Part shown: piece by piece, positions 1-9,254 of the stretch
Position numbering within the stretch: the first letter of the stretch is position 1
How the letters are laid out: each line of letters starts with the position of its first letter
Origin: Nitrospirota bacterium
Lineage (GTDB): Bacteria; Nitrospirota; Nitrospiria; Nitrospirales; Nitrospiraceae
Length of the DNA stretch: 54,242 nucleotides
Direction of reading: 5' to 3'
NCBI GenBank assembly: GCA_030682135.1
Contig: JAUXQT010000094.1
Location: 1-54,242 of the forward strand
Made by a program: the position numbers and the translations under genes
The notes under the pieces: generated by a model
Told to the model about the DNA's origin: nothing
Database searches by the model: none
Seen by the model: the letters and a program-made list of their open reading frames with translations, nothing else

Positions 1-799
1 GGAAGATATTTTATTGGAGGATGATGGCGCGAACGTGCTGCAAGCCCGCTACACCCACGGTCCGGGCATTGATGAGCCGATTGCCGTCACGAAAGGTGGG
101 AGCACGTTCTTCTACCATCAAGATGGCCTCGGCACGGTCACGGATCTCACGGATAGCAGCGGTGCGTTAGCAAAGAGTTATAGCTATGACGCCTATGGGA
201 CGATCGTGGATCAGGCCGGGACCGTGGAGCAGCCGTACACGTACACGGGCCGGGAATTTGATAGCGAGACGGGGCTGATGTATTACCGCGCTCGTTACTA
301 CGACCCACGAACCGGGCGGTTCTTGCAGAAGGACCCGATGAGATTTGTGAACGGTATTAATCTCTATGCGTACACGATGAATAACCCGGCCAACTTTGCT
401 GATGCCCTCGGACTCTGGCGGAACCCATCGGACATTTATGACGATGCAATGAAACGGGCACAAAATAGTCCATTCCCCGGTCAACACAACGGGTTGCAGG
501 ATGCCTACCGTCACTGCCTAGCGAGTTGCATGCTGACCCAAGAGAATTCCGAGTTCGAGGCCCAAATACTGGGTTGGGCCAATGAAAAGCGTGGAGATTG
601 GTTCCACAGCCAGGAAGAGGGCGAGCGCGAGGCCGACGAACGGAACAATGCGTGCGGGAGAGGGTTTGGACGAACAGCGAACTCAACCCAAGACTGCGAA
701 CAGTCGTGTGGAAACGCCGCAAGAAATGGCACCTTGCAGACTTACCAACAAGGGACGACGCCTCGCTATTGGGACACACGTTTACCGATGTTGCCGTAG
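1..799 (+). CDS. Rhs polymorphic toxin, C-terminal part (5' end outside window)
   Basis: The frame is open to the left edge, so this is the end of a longer Rhs/YD-repeat protein; the first codons in the window are not a true start. The YD-repeat core is clear (ARYTHGPGIDEPI, RARYYDPRTGRFLQKDP, NLYAYTMNNPANFADALGL). The last motif is the usual Rhs core boundary, where DPxGL has become DALGL. The roughly 130 residues after it are the variable toxin tip. That tip has DAYRHCLASCM and, further on, ERNNACGRGFG, which resemble a toxin family with a DAxRH motif and an NNxxGR motif (DUF6973-like, from memory). Its activity is unknown. Four Cys lie near the end. The stop codon is 1 base before the ATG of the lipoprotein at 801, as expected for a toxin-immunity pair. 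Rhs identity is secure; the toxin family is tentative. Confidence 0.9.
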   Translation, partial: EDILLEDDGANVLQARYTHGPGIDEPIAVTKGGSTFFYHQDGLGTVTDLTDSSGALAKSYSYDAYGTIVDQAGTVEQPYTYTGREFDSETGLMYYRARYYDPRTGRFLQKDPMRFVNGINLYAYTMNNPANFADALGLWRNPSDIYDDAMKRAQNSPFPGQHNGLQDAYRHCLASCMLTQENSEFEAQILGWANEKRGDWFHSQEEGEREADERNNACGRGFGRTANSTQDCEQSCGNAARNGTLQTYQQGTTPRYWDTRLPMLP

Positions 800-800
800 C

Positions 801-1370
801 ATGCGGATGATCACTGAAATACGAGCGGTGGTTCTCTGCTCGCTCTTGGCGTGGATGATCGCAGGCTGCGATCAAGACGTGCTCTACGCGACCTCATTTA
901 CCGAGGTCGCGACTGAACGCGCGAAGCTCATTGATGGAATTGAAAGCTACCAAAGCACTGAGGAAGCGAAGCACCAATTCCAGAAATGGGAGGTGATCGA
1001 AGAGAGCGGGCTTGCTCCAGGAGACAAGAGGCCTCCGTTTAACATCTACGTGGTAGCAATCAACAACTACTCACATCTGGACTATTCGGGGAAATTGCAC
1101 CTTAAGTTCTTCAATAACCGGCTGGTGGAGGCAAGGTTTTATCCGAGCAGTTTTGAGAAATATGTGGAGCGGTTAAAAGAAAACGACAAGCTAACCTTCA
1201 ATATCACCGACAAGAGCGCTGGCACACCTGAGGCACTTGCTGCACCCTATACTCGCATCTGGATCTACAACCAGCCACATCTCGATCCACAGGGACAGAA
1301 CAGGTATGTCGGGTGGAGGGACGCGCGCCTGGAGAAAGAGGAAACGCTTTGGATCAAACGTTATTCGTAG
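801..1370 (+). CDS. Lipoprotein, probable immunity protein of the Rhs toxin
   Basis: 189 residues if translation starts at ATG 801; a second ATG at 807 is possible. The N-terminus has a hydrophobic stretch ending in a lipobox (IAGC, followed by DQD), so the protein should be lipidated and held in the envelope. The rest is soluble, with no domain I recognise. An open frame continues upstream inside the toxin gene but reads as out-of-frame Rhs sequence, so I chose the start next to the lipobox. The 1-base gap after the toxin stop suggests translational coupling. Position, size and export fit an immunity protein against a toxin acting in the periplasm or on membranes. That role is inference; the lipoprotein call is direct. 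Confidence 0.7.
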   Translation: MRMITEIRAVVLCSLLAWMIAGCDQDVLYATSFTEVATERAKLIDGIESYQSTEEAKHQFQKWEVIEESGLAPGDKRPPFNIYVVAINNYSHLDYSGKLHLKFFNNRLVEARFYPSSFEKYVERLKENDKLTFNITDKSAGTPEALAAPYTRIWIYNQPHLDPQGQNRYVGWRDARLEKEETLWIKRYS

Positions 1371-1385
1371 AGACCTGCCTGCCCC

Positions 1386-1500
1386 TTACGATCCTGCCTG
1401 CTGCAACACGGTATCGAGCATCTCGCTGACGAACTTCTGCTTGGCCTTCGCAAACGACTGAGCCGCTCCAGTTGCCGTTGGAGTTTCGGCGTCGGCTGGC
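1386..1500 (-). pseudogene. Orphan C-terminal gene tail downstream of the TA pair
   Basis: On the minus strand this stretch reads as a plausible C-terminus rich in Ala and Thr and then amphipathic (AAQSFAKAKQKF, then VSEMLDTVLQQAGS and a TAA at 1386-1388). It has no start codon of its own: upstream it runs directly into the end of the DUF5615 toxin gene in another frame. It looks like the 3' remnant of a gene whose body is gone. I cannot name the parent gene and see no intact copy in the window. Confidence 0.5.
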
Positions 1501-1878
1501 TTACGGTCCCCGTCGGATGCGAATGGTTTCGCGGTCGATGATCACGAGCGCCCGCGCGAGCTCTGCGTCGGGGACTTCCGAGAGCAGTCGTTCAAGGGCG
1601 TCTTGGGTTTCTTCGATGGTGGTGGGCCAGACTCGAAGTCGAATGATCCCCGCGTGGGAGCCAAGGGGAAACGCCCGTTGATCCGCAAAGTCTTCGTCGA
1701 ACGTGATGATCACGGCTTGCCGATGCTGGGCCCAGGCAAAGACTTCTTCATCAGGCCGCCCCGATAGCGCCACGTCCGAGGTATGGTGGATCGTCCACTG
1801 TGTGCGGCGGGCGTGGAGCCAGTGCACGATGGCGCGGGGGACATTTTGATCCAGCAGAACGGTGAGGGCCTCAGGCAC
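1501..1878 (-). CDS. DUF5615 PIN-like toxin of a type II TA pair
   Basis: 125 residues with a GTG start, overlapping the end of the DUF433 gene by 8 bases. The N-terminal VLLDQNVP and the later VIITFDEDFAD supply the acidic residues expected of a PIN-like (VapC-related) ribonuclease fold, and the length is normal for DUF5615. Proteins of this family are regularly encoded after a DUF433 protein and are treated as toxin and antitoxin. RNA cleavage is inferred from the family. An orphan gene tail follows directly downstream. Confidence 0.85.
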   Translation of the reverse strand: MPEALTVLLDQNVPRAIVHWLHARRTQWTIHHTSDVALSGRPDEEVFAWAQHRQAVIITFDEDFADQRAFPLGSHAGIIRLRVWPTTIEETQDALERLLSEVPDAELARALVIIDRETIRIRRGP

Positions 1879-2095
1879 GGGGGATCACTTTGTCTTCGTC
1901 GATCACATGGCTGGCATAGTCCAACGCAGCCGCGACATCTTCACGGGTCAGCTCCGGGTAGGTGTCAAGAACCTGCTGGTTCGAGTAGCCCCCAGCGATC
2001 AACCCAAGGATATTGGTCACCATAATCCGTGTCCCGCGGATACAGGGTTTGCCGCTACAAATATGCGGGTCGATGCTGATTCGTTCGTAGCGCAT
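1871..2095 (-). CDS. DUF433 antitoxin
   Basis: 74 residues (MRYERISIDPHICSGKPCIR...). The motif GKPCIRGTRI is the hallmark of DUF433, a small winged-helix-like family. I chose the ATG at 2095 rather than an upstream in-frame start at 2119 because GGGAGA sits 8 bases before it. It is the first gene of the pair and overlaps the toxin gene, so the two are co-translated. It should neutralise the DUF5615 protein and repress the operon; both roles are inferred from the family. Confidence 0.87.
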   Translation of the reverse strand: MRYERISIDPHICSGKPCIRGTRIMVTNILGLIAGGYSNQQVLDTYPELTREDVAAALDYASHVIDEDKVIPRA

Positions 2096-2145
2096 GGATG
2101 AATCTCCCAGAGCGGACACCGTGGCTCACACTCGGTGACCCGCTC

Positions 2146-2174
2146 ATGATAACAAGCTCCACCTGGCGGGTCAA
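2146..2174 (-). promoter_or_regulatory. Promoter of the DUF433/DUF5615 operon
   Basis: On the minus strand TTGACC (2174-2169) and TATCAT (2151-2146) are separated by exactly 17 bases, a good sigma-70 promoter about 50 bases before the ATG. A 7-base inverted repeat (GCGGGTC near 2166-2172, GACCCGC near 2137-2143) brackets the -10 region and could be the operator for the antitoxin. Seen by eye only. Confidence 0.6.
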
Positions 2175-2292
2175 AGATTCTGACTCTCTCCACAGCAATA
2201 TTTAACGAATGCTTGCTGAGACGCAACGATAGTGGAAAGATGAGGTGGGTCTTTTTTGCGTGTGTACACCATATCCAACTGAAAGGTTCGCC

Positions 2293-3186
2293 ATGGTATC
2301 TGTCAGAAATAAGGCAACCTGCATACTCACACTTGGTCTTGCCGTCCTATGCGCATCTTCTTATGTCGCCACGGCTGATACAACCACAACGCCTATTTCT
2401 CGAACAGTCGCACCGCGAGAACTCGCGCGCGAGGCCTACTATCAAATCGAAGCCAACGTGTTCGATCGCGCGCAGCTTCAGGACGCCTACACCAAAATCA
2501 ATCTAGCAGCTGACCAGAACCGCAATGAAGCCTTTATTTACGTGGCAGTGTCGCTCGGAACGTTGGTTGCCGGCTATACCATCGGCGACTGGTATGATCT
2601 CACCACGTTTCCTGGGGACGTGCTCCAGCAAGCAGTGGCCCATGCCCGACAGGGCTTAGCCTTGGATCCGAACCTTGGACAGGCTCACGCACAGCTGGCG
2701 CGGCTCCTGATTGTGAAAAAGGAGTTTCATGAGGCGGCGCAACACATTGCGAAAGCCAAAGAGCTCGACCCGAACAGCTTCTATCCCTGGTATTTCGAAG
2801 GCATCTGGCATGAGAAACAAGGGCAGGTAGCTGAGGCCAGTCAGGCGTTCGATCGCGCCGAACAGTACGCGACGCTTACGCACCACCCCATGCTCGTCTT
2901 AAAACACCGGGAAAATGTGGCGAAGATCGGGGGGGACTTTGCGTTGCAGGAAAAGCTGTTAAAGGATAGCATCGGCCTGAATCCGAACAGCGCCTACTCT
3001 TACGGCAGTTATGCTGCCTTTCTGATGTGCCAGGGCCGTTATCGGGAAGCCGTCGTGCAATGGGAAAAAGCCATTCGCATCACACCCTATGGGCGTGCGG
3101 TGTCGCAACTTGAGCAAGCAAAGCAATATCTTGCGCAAGCGAAGACAAAATTTGCTCAGGCGAAACAGAAGACAGGGTGTGCGTGA
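2293..3186 (+). CDS. Exported TPR-repeat protein
   Basis: 297 residues from ATG 2293, with GAAAGG 6 bases upstream; the longer open frame upstream lacks such a site. The N-terminus (VRNKATCILTLGLAVLCASS) is a signal peptide with probable cleavage after VATA. The mature part has several tetratricopeptide units with the usual spacing of Ala, Leu, Tyr and Pro (QGLALDPNLGQAHAQLARLL, AKELDPNSFYPWYFEGIWH, SIGLNPNSAYSYGSYAAFL). The C-terminus is rich in Lys, Gln and Ala. TPRs bind partner proteins; the partner here is unknown. It is a single gene, with no operon seen. Confidence 0.85.
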   Translation: MVSVRNKATCILTLGLAVLCASSYVATADTTTTPISRTVAPRELAREAYYQIEANVFDRAQLQDAYTKINLAADQNRNEAFIYVAVSLGTLVAGYTIGDWYDLTTFPGDVLQQAVAHARQGLALDPNLGQAHAQLARLLIVKKEFHEAAQHIAKAKELDPNSFYPWYFEGIWHEKQGQVAEASQAFDRAEQYATLTHHPMLVLKHRENVAKIGGDFALQEKLLKDSIGLNPNSAYSYGSYAAFLMCQGRYREAVVQWEKAIRITPYGRAVSQLEQAKQYLAQAKTKFAQAKQKTGCA

Positions 3187-3597
3187 AGGGGAAGAGTGGT
3201 CGGAATGATCTCCCCTCGATTCCATGGACACATGTAAATGTGTGGACCCGATAGGGTCGTTGCTGTTCAACCTCACACCGCACTACGCTTGTAACGATTC
3301 TTCGAACTGTTAGAATTCAGACCCATGCCCACGGGCCGCTCGTCGTGTCCTCCACGAATCGGGCATCAGGTGTCCCGTCCGCCTGTCCGATAGGAGGTTG
3401 GCGTTCGACTCGCCGCCTGTTTTCACCTTGAACGAGCGGGTTTCATCCCGCTGATCTCAACTATTTCACGTACGGTTCACAATTTCTTCTGCCCTCCGCC
3501 CGTCGCTTGAGTTAACACCTCTTGATTGAGCCTGCAGCGGATACACCACGCCGGACAATACATTTTCGTGGCGCATTGTCTCACTCACAGATCCAAC
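3187..3597. other. Non-coding stretch left of the transposase remnant
   Basis: No convincing gene. The segment 3330-3490 has small inverted repeats, for example GCGGG and CCCGC around 3437-3454, and ends with CACGTACGGTTC at about 3467-3478. That string resembles the 3' half of group II intron domain V, but its partner strand is missing. It may be debris of mobile DNA next to the dead transposase. Confidence 0.35.
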
Positions 3598-4431
3598 CTA
3601 GCCGGGAGGCCCTGCGAACACATCGATACCGGCCCAGGCTTCCGCCAGAGTCCTCCCCTGCAAATGGTCATGCGGGCGAGCATGGTTGTACCAGGTGCGG
3701 ATCTCCTGCAACGTCGTGCTCAATTCGTTCCCGTCCACGACGGGTTTCCTCGCCAGCTCTCGCTTCACCGTTCCGATGAATCGCTCGACCCGCCCATTCT
3801 GCCAAGGACAACCTGGCTCGATCCGTTGCTGGCGGATACCCAAAAACCTCATACCGAGTCTCAATACACGCGATACCAACACCGCCTCATTGCCTGTGCG
3901 TACGAAGTGTGGCAGGCCATAGCGTCTCACGGCTTGCACGAGTTCCTGCAGCAGCGTCCACGAGGATTTGTCCGAGAGCCGCTGCAAGCACAGACAGGCC
4001 CGACTCGCATGATCGAGGATGGCCAGCGCCACATGCGGCTGGCCCTCGGTATGCGCCTTCACTAGCAAATCATAGCCCCAGATCCGATTCTTCGGGAATG
4101 GCCTCGGCACGCGTTGTTTGAGCTTGCGACGCGCTTCGCCGACCAGATACTGGTGCTTTCCACACAGCTCCACGACAGAGGTCTTACTCACCGTCATCTG
4201 TCTTCGACGAGCCCACCGCCGATTAAAGTGATGCGCGAGCGTCCGGCTCCCCGCCTCCGGCATGAGGGCTTTCAAGTGAATGATTTCTTGCAACACCCAT
4301 TTGGATTTCGCTGGGAGAAATCCTGGCGGGGTGGCATAGGCCGCTCACGACCCCATCGGTTTGGTGTGCTGTGTGTCGTTCGCCAATGACACAGGATCTG
4401 CCGTATCCAGGATAAGAAGGTGGCACGCCAT
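3598..4431 (-). pseudogene. Dead IS transposase (integrase-core, IS481-like)
   Basis: The readable part (3598-4344) is an rve/DDE integrase core. The final Glu is present in PWQNGRVERFIGTVKREL, followed by WYNHARPHDHLQG. The second catalytic Asp is missing: the usual RTDNEA reads RTGNEA, with codon GGC instead of GAC. An in-frame TGA at 4347-4345 separates this frame from an ATG at 4431 that is otherwise open. The long frame starts only at GTG 4296, inside what should be the N-terminal helical domain. I found no terminal inverted repeats. The IS family is uncertain (IS481 or a relative); loss of function is well supported. Confidence 0.75.
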
Positions 4432-4496
4432 TGGCCAGGCAGGTGCGGCATGATGCACCTCCGTGAGGAGAAGAGCGAACGAAGTAATGGTGGGAA

Positions 4497-5642
4497 TTAG
4501 CCCAGCTCGAAAATCTTCGGAAAGTTCGTGAGATTACGGCAGCCGTCTTTCGTGACGAGTACCATATCCTCGATGCGGATGGCGCCGAGGCCTGGATAGT
4601 AGAGGCCTGGCTCGACGGTCACGACGTGACCTTCTTGGAGCAACGATCCGGTCCGGCTGATGCGAGGCGCTTCATGGATATCGAGACCGACTCCATGGCC
4701 GGTGCCATGAAAATAACCCTGCATCCGGCCATTGACAAGGCCAGTCTGGTAGCCGGCTTTTTCAAATCTGGCACAGATCCCTTGATGAATGCGCTTCCCG
4801 TCCGCCCCGTCTTTGATTTTGGTGATCGCTTCTTCCTGCGCATCCAGGACCGTCTGGTAGAGTCGCTTCAGTTCTGGGCTCGGAGCCCCTCGTACAACCG
4901 TCCTGGACATATCGGCAAAATACCGGTTGGAGGCCGAACGGGGAAATACGTCGAAGATAATGCTGCGATGCGCAGCCAACGGGCCACTGCCCTCATTATG
5001 CGGGTCGCAGGCCTGCTCCCCTCCGGCGACAATGGTATGCTGAGCCACACAATCGCACTCCATCAACGCCACATTGATGAGTTTTTTCACACGCTCCGAC
5101 GTCAGCGGCGTACCCTCGTGCCAGAGCTGATCGTTGTTGATCGACGCCTGGCGTAACAGATCGTGGGCTGCTGCAACCGCCTGCTCGGTCGCACGCTGGG
5201 CCGCTTCGATATAGCGCACTTCTTCAGCGGTCTTCACCACGCGTTGTTCGTAAAACGGGTCCCGCTTTGGATGCAGCTGATACCCCAACGACTGGAACTT
5301 CACGGCATGGCCGAAGGGAAAATTTGCCGGGACCGTGATCTGCGTGATACCGGCTTCTCGCAAGAGGATATGGACGACTTCGACGGTGCCTGGCTCGGCG
5401 ATGCCTTGTGTCTTCGCTCGCCCTTCGACCTCAGAATAGGAGACGACTCGATCGACGGACGATTGGCTTTTGGCCCGATCCATTTCAAGATCGCTCATCA
5501 CCAGAATCCGTTCGCCCTTGATCTCTAAATAGATAAAGGGGTCCGGCGCGATAAACTGTGTCGCGTAATAGAGATTGGAGTCGCTCTCGCTGGCAGCGAT
5601 AAAGACGGTGGCTCGTTGCGATGGTGAAGTTGATGACGCCAT
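4497..5642 (-). CDS. M24 family Xaa-Pro aminopeptidase
   Basis: 381 residues from ATG 5642; GAGGAA lies 8 bases upstream, which favours this start over the one at 5687 inside the previous gene. A creatinase-like N-terminal domain is followed by the pita-bread metallopeptidase domain with all five metal ligands visible: Asp in IIFDVFP, Asp in ADMSRT, His in GTGHGVGLDIHEAP, Glu in VTVEPGLYYPG and Glu in IRIEDM. The expected activity is removal of N-terminal residues before proline in the cytoplasm, with a dinuclear Mn or Co centre. It follows the AsmA-like gene by about 40 bases and is probably co-transcribed with it. Confidence 0.93.
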   Translation of the reverse strand: MASSTSPSQRATVFIAASESDSNLYYATQFIAPDPFIYLEIKGERILVMSDLEMDRAKSQSSVDRVVSYSEVEGRAKTQGIAEPGTVEVVHILLREAGITQITVPANFPFGHAVKFQSLGYQLHPKRDPFYEQRVVKTAEEVRYIEAAQRATEQAVAAAHDLLRQASINNDQLWHEGTPLTSERVKKLINVALMECDCVAQHTIVAGGEQACDPHNEGSGPLAAHRSIIFDVFPRSASNRYFADMSRTVVRGAPSPELKRLYQTVLDAQEEAITKIKDGADGKRIHQGICARFEKAGYQTGLVNGRMQGYFHGTGHGVGLDIHEAPRISRTGSLLQEGHVVTVEPGLYYPGLGAIRIEDMVLVTKDGCRNLTNFPKIFELG

Positions 5643-5683
5643 AATAAATGTTCCTCGGAATCTAGCATGGGGGGGGAGGTCGG

Positions 5684-8600
5684 TCAAGGCGCGGATGGAA
5701 CCGGCTCAGGCGTAGGGATGCTCTCCTTGCCCGCGCCTGCATCCTCATCGGGCGTCATGAGATCGATCGGCAACATGACCGTGTTCCTCAACACATCGAA
5801 CGCCAGCTGCGCCAAACCCGTCACGCCACTGGCAAACGACTTCATCGGCAGGTAGGTCACCTCCGGGTCTTCGATGGATCCTTTAACAGAGAACAGCGCC
5901 GTGGCCAACCCTTTGCGTTCTCCGGCAAAGAGCCGCCCGAAGAGTGGAATCGTCTTCAAGAATTGCGAGTACGATCCGAACGGGCTGACCGCCCACACCA
6001 TATCGACTTGATCGGTCGGTAAATCGAAGTTTCCGGCTGCGGTAATCTTCACAATCGGACTGTCGATGATCAGATTCTCGGTCTCGAACAGTCCGTTCCG
6101 CGCAAGAATCGTCGCCGTGATCTTGTTGTAGGACAGGCCCTCTTTCTCCAGATCGACTTTCCCTTGCAGCACGGCCGGCAGATTCAAAATGCTGATGATC
6201 TTCCAAATAGCCCGTTCCTGCGATTTGAGGATGCGTCCGTTCTCAAGTAATACATCGACCTTGCCGTTCAATGTGGGGTAGAGCCCGTGCGGATTTTTTC
6301 CATGTCCGCGGATCGTCCCCGTCACCCGAGCTTCCCCTGTCATCACGCCCCCCTTGGGGCCGAAAAATTTCAGCACATCTTCCACCAGCAACCCCGTCGC
6401 CCGAACCGAGACCTCGGCGTCGGCCGGCTCCTTCCGGGGCAATTGCACCACGATACGTCCAGCCACGTCCCCACTGGTCGACCGGCCTGACAAACGGTCC
6501 ACATCCAGCACGCCGTCCTGAATGGTGATACGGGCGGAGAGGCTGCCAAACTTGAGATGTTTGTAATGGCCGCGCGCCATCGACGCCAGCACCTGAACTT
6601 TGCTGGTGTCTGCCAGAATTTCCAGAAATTCTCGAATGGGCGACCGCTCGCCTTTTGGAATGAGCAGATCCAGATCCATTTGATTCGACTCGATCTTCGC
6701 CGTAATCAGCGGTTTCGACGCCCAATTCCGGATCGTCCCTTCCAGCGCAAGATCGCTGTCGAGCAGATGGAACGACAGCCGCTTAATCTCCGCGCCGTTC
6801 TTCACGAAATGGACTCGCGCATACAAATCCTGGATGGGCCCCTCGGCCCCTTTAGCACTCATCAACCCATTGGTTAAGGCCAGCCACCCGGTGGTCCGCC
6901 ATGTTTTCCAATTGAGGTCCTTGCCCTTCATGTCGAGCGACAACTCGATATTCCCTGCCTCAAATCCACCCTTCGCAATCCATTCCGGCACACGGGATAA
7001 CGACAGGGTGCCGGTCGACAGCGCGGCATCGATCGCAAAATGTTCGCCCAATTGAATCTTGCCCTTGATCGGCAATCGAATCGGCGGCACGATCAGCTCA
7101 ATCCTGTCGAGGATGACCCCAGCGGCCTGCGGGACCGTCCCCTCGAACTCCACCGTCGCCGGAGCGCCGATCGGTTTTTCAACCAGATCGGACAGCGTCA
7201 CTTTCGACTCGGTCAAGACGACCTCGCCCCGGATGTGTGGCGACAGCGTTGGACCGGTCAAGACGAGCGCGCCGTTGACTAGCCCATCGATCGTTCCGGC
7301 TGGAATGGCTTTCGAAGGAAGCAACTTGGCCATATGGCCCGCATCGCCGTTGACTCGAATCAAGAAGTCCTGAAAGGCGCTGCCACTGCCTCCTGTAATG
7401 CCGCCATGGATCCGCACAGCCAGATCGCCCATATGCCCCGTCACCTCATCGAACTGCGTCCCGCCATCCGTCAGCACAAACCGGCCCTGCAATCCGGTCA
7501 ACCGCTCGGGCAGCGAGGGATTCGTGAGACCGACTTGCTTGACGATAATGTCACCCCCGGCAAAGGTCACGCCGCCGGCCTGATTGAGTGGACCGACCAA
7601 GCGAAACGTGGGACTGGCCATGCCTTCGACGTCACGCGATGCCGCTAACACACGCGACAGTTGCTCCGACTTGACGGTCTTCGACAAAAGCTGCAACAGG
7701 TCTGCCGCGGCCATCGTTCCAGTAATGTCCATCTCCAGCCAGGGCCCCGCCTCTAAAAACGAGATGAGCGCCTTGCTCTCGCTCATATGGATCGCGCCAT
7801 AGAGCCCGCTGAGATTCGACACCTTGAGGCGGCCCGGTTCGACCGAGACGACGGCAGCTAAATCCTTGGCCGGGACACGACTGTCTCCGATCAGCGCTTG
7901 CCCCTGGCTCACGCGAAATTCCCCGGTCAACGAGAGCTGAGGCCCGGATACCGACGACCCCGTGACGGTGGCGGAGACAATCTCCACCGTCCCGTCGATC
8001 TCCCGGTCTTGCATGATCGCCGGCAACTGCGGATGCACCCACTGCGCCGGCAACTGCGTGAGTAACTGGCGGAGCTGGATCGGGGATGCCGAAAAGGTCA
8101 GCGCAAACGTGGGCTGAACCGTCAATAAACCGGAGAGGCTCGCTTGGCCTGTAAGCGTGAGTTGTTCCAAGTTCGCAGACAGATCGGATAGCAGCACATC
8201 GTAACCAGCCACGCCAGGCGCGGCTCGAACAAGGCTGTGGACATTCACGACGCCCTGCACCTGTTCAGGAACCGGACGTGGCCCAAAGAAATCCGCGACC
8301 TCGCGGAGATTGAGATTCGCGGCTTCAACGCTGCCATCGAACTGAAGTCTCATCTGTGACGCCAAGGGGTCGTCGGGTGCCAACAACTGCCGCTGGGCGG
8401 AACTAATCGTCCCGGCCAGAGAGATGGCAGACAGGCCCTTCTCACCCGCATGACCGGCAGAGACGTGCAGATCCGCCTGTCCCCGTTCCGCTCTGATCAC
8501 CAGCGAGGCCTCGACCGACTCCAAGGCCATCGTGCGGGTTCCATCCGGACGTCCGTCGTCGATGATGATCAGTTTCCCGTTCACCAACGTCGCCTCGCGA

Positions 8601-9046
8601 ATGCGGAAGATTCGGCTCATCGTCTGCACCGCATCCTGATCGGCCTCGCCTCCTTGCGCGACCTGATCGAGGAGGTTCCAGTGCCCGCCACGATCGCGCC
8701 GGAGCGTCAAGGTCGGCTCTTCAATCAACAGCCGTTTTCCCACCACCTGCTTGCGCAGTAACGGGAGGAGCCGCAAGACTAAATCCAGCCGCTTGGCCGA
8801 CAAGACGATATCCTCGGAATTCCGATCATGAATCGCGACCTGCGTCAGCTCCAATCTGATGCGTGGAAACAGCACCAGCTTGATGCGGTGGACGTCGATC
8901 TTGCGTCCGATGCTCTGCTCGAGCTGTTGAAGGAAAAAGTCTTTGACGTAATCGTCGCCCGTCAGATAGGGAGAATAGGCGAGAAAGAGCCCCCCGGCAA
9001 TCAGCAGGATCACGATGAGTGCGGCAATAAACCGAATTCGAACCAC
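5684..9046 (-). CDS. AsmA-like envelope protein
   Basis: 1120 residues. A single N-terminal transmembrane helix (FIAALIVILLIAGGLFLA) is followed by a long extracytoplasmic region of beta-rich repeats typical of the AsmA/TamB/YhdP superfamily. Recognisable segments are an AsmA N-terminal part (IDVHRIKLVLFPRIRLELTQ) and a C-terminal AsmA_2-like part (DLPTDQVDMVWAVSPFGSY). Family members form long lipid-binding grooves and are linked to phospholipid transport or outer-membrane homeostasis. It is the first gene of a pair with the M24 peptidase. The family is clear; the exact substrate is unknown. Confidence 0.88.
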   Translation of the reverse strand: MVRIRFIAALIVILLIAGGLFLAYSPYLTGDDYVKDFFLQQLEQSIGRKIDVHRIKLVLFPRIRLELTQVAIHDRNSEDIVLSAKRLDLVLRLLPLLRKQVVGKRLLIEEPTLTLRRDRGGHWNLLDQVAQGGEADQDAVQTMSRIFRIREATLVNGKLIIIDDGRPDGTRTMALESVEASLVIRAERGQADLHVSAGHAGEKGLSAISLAGTISSAQRQLLAPDDPLASQMRLQFDGSVEAANLNLREVADFFGPRPVPEQVQGVVNVHSLVRAAPGVAGYDVLLSDLSANLEQLTLTGQASLSGLLTVQPTFALTFSASPIQLRQLLTQLPAQWVHPQLPAIMQDREIDGTVEIVSATVTGSSVSGPQLSLTGEFRVSQGQALIGDSRVPAKDLAAVVSVEPGRLKVSNLSGLYGAIHMSESKALISFLEAGPWLEMDITGTMAAADLLQLLSKTVKSEQLSRVLAASRDVEGMASPTFRLVGPLNQAGGVTFAGGDIIVKQVGLTNPSLPERLTGLQGRFVLTDGGTQFDEVTGHMGDLAVRIHGGITGGSGSAFQDFLIRVNGDAGHMAKLLPSKAIPAGTIDGLVNGALVLTGPTLSPHIRGEVVLTESKVTLSDLVEKPIGAPATVEFEGTVPQAAGVILDRIELIVPPIRLPIKGKIQLGEHFAIDAALSTGTLSLSRVPEWIAKGGFEAGNIELSLDMKGKDLNWKTWRTTGWLALTNGLMSAKGAEGPIQDLYARVHFVKNGAEIKRLSFHLLDSDLALEGTIRNWASKPLITAKIESNQMDLDLLIPKGERSPIREFLEILADTSKVQVLASMARGHYKHLKFGSLSARITIQDGVLDVDRLSGRSTSGDVAGRIVVQLPRKEPADAEVSVRATGLLVEDVLKFFGPKGGVMTGEARVTGTIRGHGKNPHGLYPTLNGKVDVLLENGRILKSQERAIWKIISILNLPAVLQGKVDLEKEGLSYNKITATILARNGLFETENLIIDSPIVKITAAGNFDLPTDQVDMVWAVSPFGSYSQFLKTIPLFGRLFAGERKGLATALFSVKGSIEDPEVTYLPMKSFASGVTGLAQLAFDVLRNTVMLPIDLMTPDEDAGAGKESIPTPEPVPSAP

Positions 9047-9254
9047 TCCTGCTCCCTCGATCGATCGTGTGTTGTGGGTGGACTGTCTCGCGGCCTTGAA
9101 GCGATCATCTTACCGAATCACCTGCATGAAATCTACGAAGTCTGCGTCGCGACAGGGTTTTTCACGCGCCATCGAAACCGGATGCTGGTGATCCTCCGCG
9201 AGACTCGGTATACTCGCCGGCACTCACCTTGGCACTCAAACACGATCATCTCTT

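Noticed and set aside
3437..3478. Possible group II intron 3' end (CACGTACGGTTC)
   Set aside because: The matching 5' strand of domain V (GAGCCG...) and any reverse transcriptase frame are missing, so the similarity is too short to call an intron.
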